Of a DNA stretch of 64,000 bases, positions 62,455-64,000 are shown piece by piece. The stretch is from Agrobacterium tumefaciens (GTDB taxonomy: Bacteria; Pseudomonadota; Alphaproteobacteria; Rhizobiales; Rhizobiaceae), in the NCBI GenBank assembly GCA_017744915.1, contig JAGIAH010000009.1, positions 496,001 through 560,000 of the forward strand, given 5' to 3'. Numbering within the stretch: the stretch's first letter is position 1; every line of letters starts with the position of its first letter. Under the pieces are notes generated by a model. The model saw only the letters and a list, made by a program, of their open reading frames with translations. It searched no databases and was not told the origin of the DNA. The position numbers were made by a program, and so were the translations under genes.

Positions 62455-63110
62455 AACTTATACGCCACGCCGAAATTCACCGCATTGGTGATGACATCGG
62501 TCTTCAACGAGGCGCCATTGTCGATATCGACATCGATAAAGGAATAGGTGCCCTTATATTCCACGAAGGTCGACCAGTTGTCGGTGATGCGGTAGCTGAC
62601 GCCGGCCTGTGCCTGCAGGGTGGCGCCGCCGAACTGGTATTCGAAGGTATTGCCTGACGGGCGGTATACTTCCACATGTGGCACGTTGATGCCGACGCCG
62701 GCGCCCACATAGGGTGTCAGACGTATCGATTCCAGCGGAAAGCGGTAGAGCGCATTCAGCGTCAGAAGGTTCAGGCCGTCGGTGAATTCGAAATGCGACC
62801 AGCCGGAACGGGCAAGCGTCCCGTCGTCGGCATAGACCTTGTCATGGGTGAAATCGAGCGAGATACCGAAATTCCTGAGCTGGCCTTCATCGAACCAGTA
62901 GGTGCCGCGCACGCCCCAATAGGCCGGGTTGGAAAAAGACTTGCCTTCCCATCCAGCGCGGAAGTCCGGTCCGTCGGACACCGTCACATCGCTGTGCGGC
63001 GCGCTTTGCCAGCCGCCATAACCGGAAATTTCAAATTCGCCTGCCATGGCGGCAGAGAAGGAAACGCCGCTGAACAACAGGGCGCAGACAAATAAAGTAT
63101 GGCGCGGCAT
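62451..63110 (-). CDS. Outer-membrane beta-barrel protein (possibly LpxQ-like)
   Basis: This 219-residue protein has a Sec signal (RHTLFVCALLFSGVSFSAAMAGE) and about eight amphipathic strands (FEISGYGGWQSAPHS, WGVRGTYWFDEGQLRNFGISLDFTHDKVYADD, LNLLTLNALYRFPL, LTPYVGAGVGINVPHVEV, LQAQAGVSYRITDNWSTFVEYKGTYSF, AVNFGVAYKF). The terminal Phe is the usual outer-membrane assembly signal. The GWEGKSFSNPAYWGVRGTYW region resembles rhizobial lipid A oxidase (LpxQ)-type barrels as I recall them; a general OmpW/Opa-type porin is the safer call. Confidence 0.82.
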   Translation of the reverse strand: MPRHTLFVCALLFSGVSFSAAMAGEFEISGYGGWQSAPHSDVTVSDGPDFRAGWEGKSFSNPAYWGVRGTYWFDEGQLRNFGISLDFTHDKVYADDGTLARSGWSHFEFTDGLNLLTLNALYRFPLESIRLTPYVGAGVGINVPHVEVYRPSGNTFEYQFGGATLQAQAGVSYRITDNWSTFVEYKGTYSFIDVDIDNGASLKTDVITNAVNFGVAYKF

Positions 63111-63175
63111 GAAAAGAATCCAAGTTGATATCAGAAATGCACCAAACCGTTTTTTGATAACATTTGAATGACAGA

Positions 63176-63210
63176 AACAAAAAACGGGCGGTCAGTTGAC
63201 CACCCGTTTT
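63176..63210 (-). terminator. Terminator of L,D-transpeptidase / candidate sRNA transcript
   Basis: AAAACGGGCGGTCA (63181-63194) pairs with TGACCACCCGTTTT (63197-63210), one wobble. On the minus strand it is followed by TTTTTTGTTT. Confidence 0.85.
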
Positions 63211-63284
63211 AAGGCCGTTCCATCATCCCCCTGAGAGAGGTTCGGCGCCTGGCGTCCCCCGCCAAGTTTCGTTCAATTGAAGTG
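63178..63284 (-). ncRNA. Candidate small RNA, about 107 nt
   Basis: On the minus strand a promoter-like pair (TTGAAT at 63318-63313 and TACAAT at 63296-63291, 16-base spacer) is followed by about 105 bases without a credible protein, ending in a strong intrinsic terminator. Inside is a hairpin TGGCG-GGGGA-CGCCA (63265-63251) with a purine loop and a second C/G-rich dyad. That is the layout of a free-standing trans-acting sRNA; it could also be a processed 3' UTR of the L,D-transpeptidase gene. The family is not recognised. Confidence 0.5.
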
Positions 63285-63290
63285 AGCCGG

Positions 63291-63318
63291 ATTGTACCGC
63301 CGCAAGGCGGCAATTCAA
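63291..63318 (-). promoter_or_regulatory. Promoter of candidate sRNA
   Basis: TTGAAT/TACAAT with a 16-base spacer that is itself a dyad (TGCCGCC-TT-GCGGCGG). Good match to sigma-70 consensus for a GC-rich genome. Confidence 0.5.
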
Positions 63319-63373
63319 GCGGATACGCCCCTTTGCCGGCGGCGGACCGACCGGAATGGCCGAACCGTTGCCA

Positions 63374-64000
63374 TCATATCACTATGACCCTGGTTCCAAC
63401 GTTTACGCGCTCGTAAAGATCGGTGACATCCTCGTTGCGCATGCGGATGCAGCCGGAGGAATTGTTACTGCCGATCGTCCAGGGCTGGTTGGTGCCGTGG
63501 ATGCGATAAAGCGTCGAGCCGAGATACATGGCGCGCGCGCCCATCGGGTTGGCGGGGCCGCCTTCCATGAAGGCCGGCAGGTAGTGTCCCTTGGCCGCCT
63601 CGCGGGTGATCATTTCCTTCGGCGGGGTCCAGCTCGGCCATTCCGCCTTGCGGGTCACCTTGTGGGTTCCGGCCCATTCGAAGCCGGGTTTGCCGACGCC
63701 GACGCCATAACGCCGGGCCTTGCCATCGGCAAGCACGAGATAGAGGAAGCGGTTCGGCGTATCGATGACGATGGTGCCGGGCTTTTCGGCGGTGTCATAG
63801 TTCACGATCTGCGGCAGGAATTGCGGCGCGATCTGCGTGCGCACCGGCGCATTCGGGCGGACGGCGGCATTCTGCACCCGCGCCGGGCGCTGCGATGTGA
63901 CACCGGAACTCGGGCGCTGCGGCATGGCCGCGGCCTGGCGTTGCTGGAACAGCGGCTGGCGTGCGGCAGGCGCACGCGGATAGACAACAGGGCGGACATT
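63374..64000 (-). CDS. L,D-transpeptidase (ErfK/YbiS/YcfS/YnhG), 5' end outside window
   Basis: At least 208 residues are visible and the frame stays open to the right edge, so the N-terminus is missing. After a Pro/Arg/Ala-rich linker comes the YkuD domain: GTIVIDTPNRFLYLVLADGKARRYGVGVGKPGFEWAGTHKV, then IHGTNQPWTIGSNNSSGCIRM with the catalytic His and the Cys in SSGCIRM. These enzymes make 3-3 peptidoglycan cross-links or attach proteins to the wall, and are numerous in Rhizobiales, which grow from the pole. A short 3' flank leads to the candidate sRNA unit. Confidence 0.93.
   Translation of the reverse strand, partial: NVRPVVYPRAPAARQPLFQQRQAAAMPQRPSSGVTSQRPARVQNAAVRPNAPVRTQIAPQFLPQIVNYDTAEKPGTIVIDTPNRFLYLVLADGKARRYGVGVGKPGFEWAGTHKVTRKAEWPSWTPPKEMITREAAKGHYLPAFMEGGPANPMGARAMYLGSTLYRIHGTNQPWTIGSNNSSGCIRMRNEDVTDLYERVNVGTRVIVI

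Noticed and set aside
63225-63262. CTGAGAG motif suggesting a TPP riboswitch
   Set aside because: Other conserved TPP elements are missing and no gene follows on that strand.
1-64000. Mobile island, prophage, CRISPR or defence system
   Set aside because: No integrase, transposase, phage, cas or restriction-type gene seen; only one tRNA with no attachment-like duplication nearby.

Overview
The window is a chromosomal segment of an alphaproteobacterium of the order Rhizobiales, almost certainly an Agrobacterium (A. tumefaciens/A. fabrum complex). The evidence is a very large PdhS/CbrA-type cell-cycle histidine kinase, a two-gene cassette matching the mannosylfructose-phosphate synthase/phosphatase pair described from Agrobacterium tumefaciens, a tRNA-His that lacks the usual extra 5' G and carries A73 (a trait of one alphaproteobacterial clade), Rhizobiales-type intergenic palindromes and uniformly high-GC codon use. 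It is mostly conserved core genome. I see no phage, integrase, insertion sequence, CRISPR array or rRNA operon.

Layout. 1-7.4 kb: the end of an iron-type ABC permease, the 1264-residue kinase (pdhS1-like) with a perfect CtrA box upstream, tRNA-His, and a coupled ppx/gppA-rlmE pair. 7.4-14.4 kb: an MFS efflux pump, a Tat-type metallo-beta-lactamase-fold hydrolase, guaB, a MAPEG protein, a zinc alcohol dehydrogenase and a dienelactone hydrolase. 14.5-17.0 kb: an OmpR-type two-component pair with a divergent small secreted protein. 17.2-21.7 kb (minus): decaprenyl diphosphate synthase, a TPR protein, ispE and moaB, a run rich in isoprenoid genes. 21.8-31.9 kb (plus): DUF2007, a tRNA/rRNA-type methyltransferase, an S49 peptidase, a small membrane protein, glyQ, a low-GC orphan, lemA, an aroA-like gene, a DUF2207 membrane protein and glyS. 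The two glycyl-tRNA synthetase subunits are thus split by envelope genes and an EPSP-synthase paralogue.

32-43.5 kb: DUF523, a chemoreceptor, a small secreted protein, purD, tex, cyclopropane fatty acid synthase, a MipA/OmpV porin-like protein, ubiA and a DUF6101-like protein. 43.8-46.3 kb: an 812-residue protein built from six DUF1217-like repeats. 46.4-52.5 kb: a LysR regulator divergent from a DUF1127 protein, then gshA, rsmE, a Pit phosphate transporter and a Nudix hydrolase. 52.7-55.7 kb: the mannosylfructose genes behind a FadR-type GntR regulator. 56-62.5 kb: DUF3422, a LysR regulator divergent from glcDEF (glycolate oxidase, with a palindromic repeat between glcD and glcE). 62.5-64 kb: an outer-membrane barrel protein, a candidate small RNA and a partial L,D-transpeptidase.

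The less expected signals are the CtrA box in front of a kinase that feeds the CtrA pathway, a compact promoter-to-terminator unit that looks like an unannotated sRNA downstream of the L,D-transpeptidase, the six-repeat DUF1217 protein with a coiled-coil insertion, the second-type EPSP synthase with an altered glyphosate-site residue, and the two-component/small-secreted-protein module. I did not find a clearly novel multi-gene defence or mobile system.
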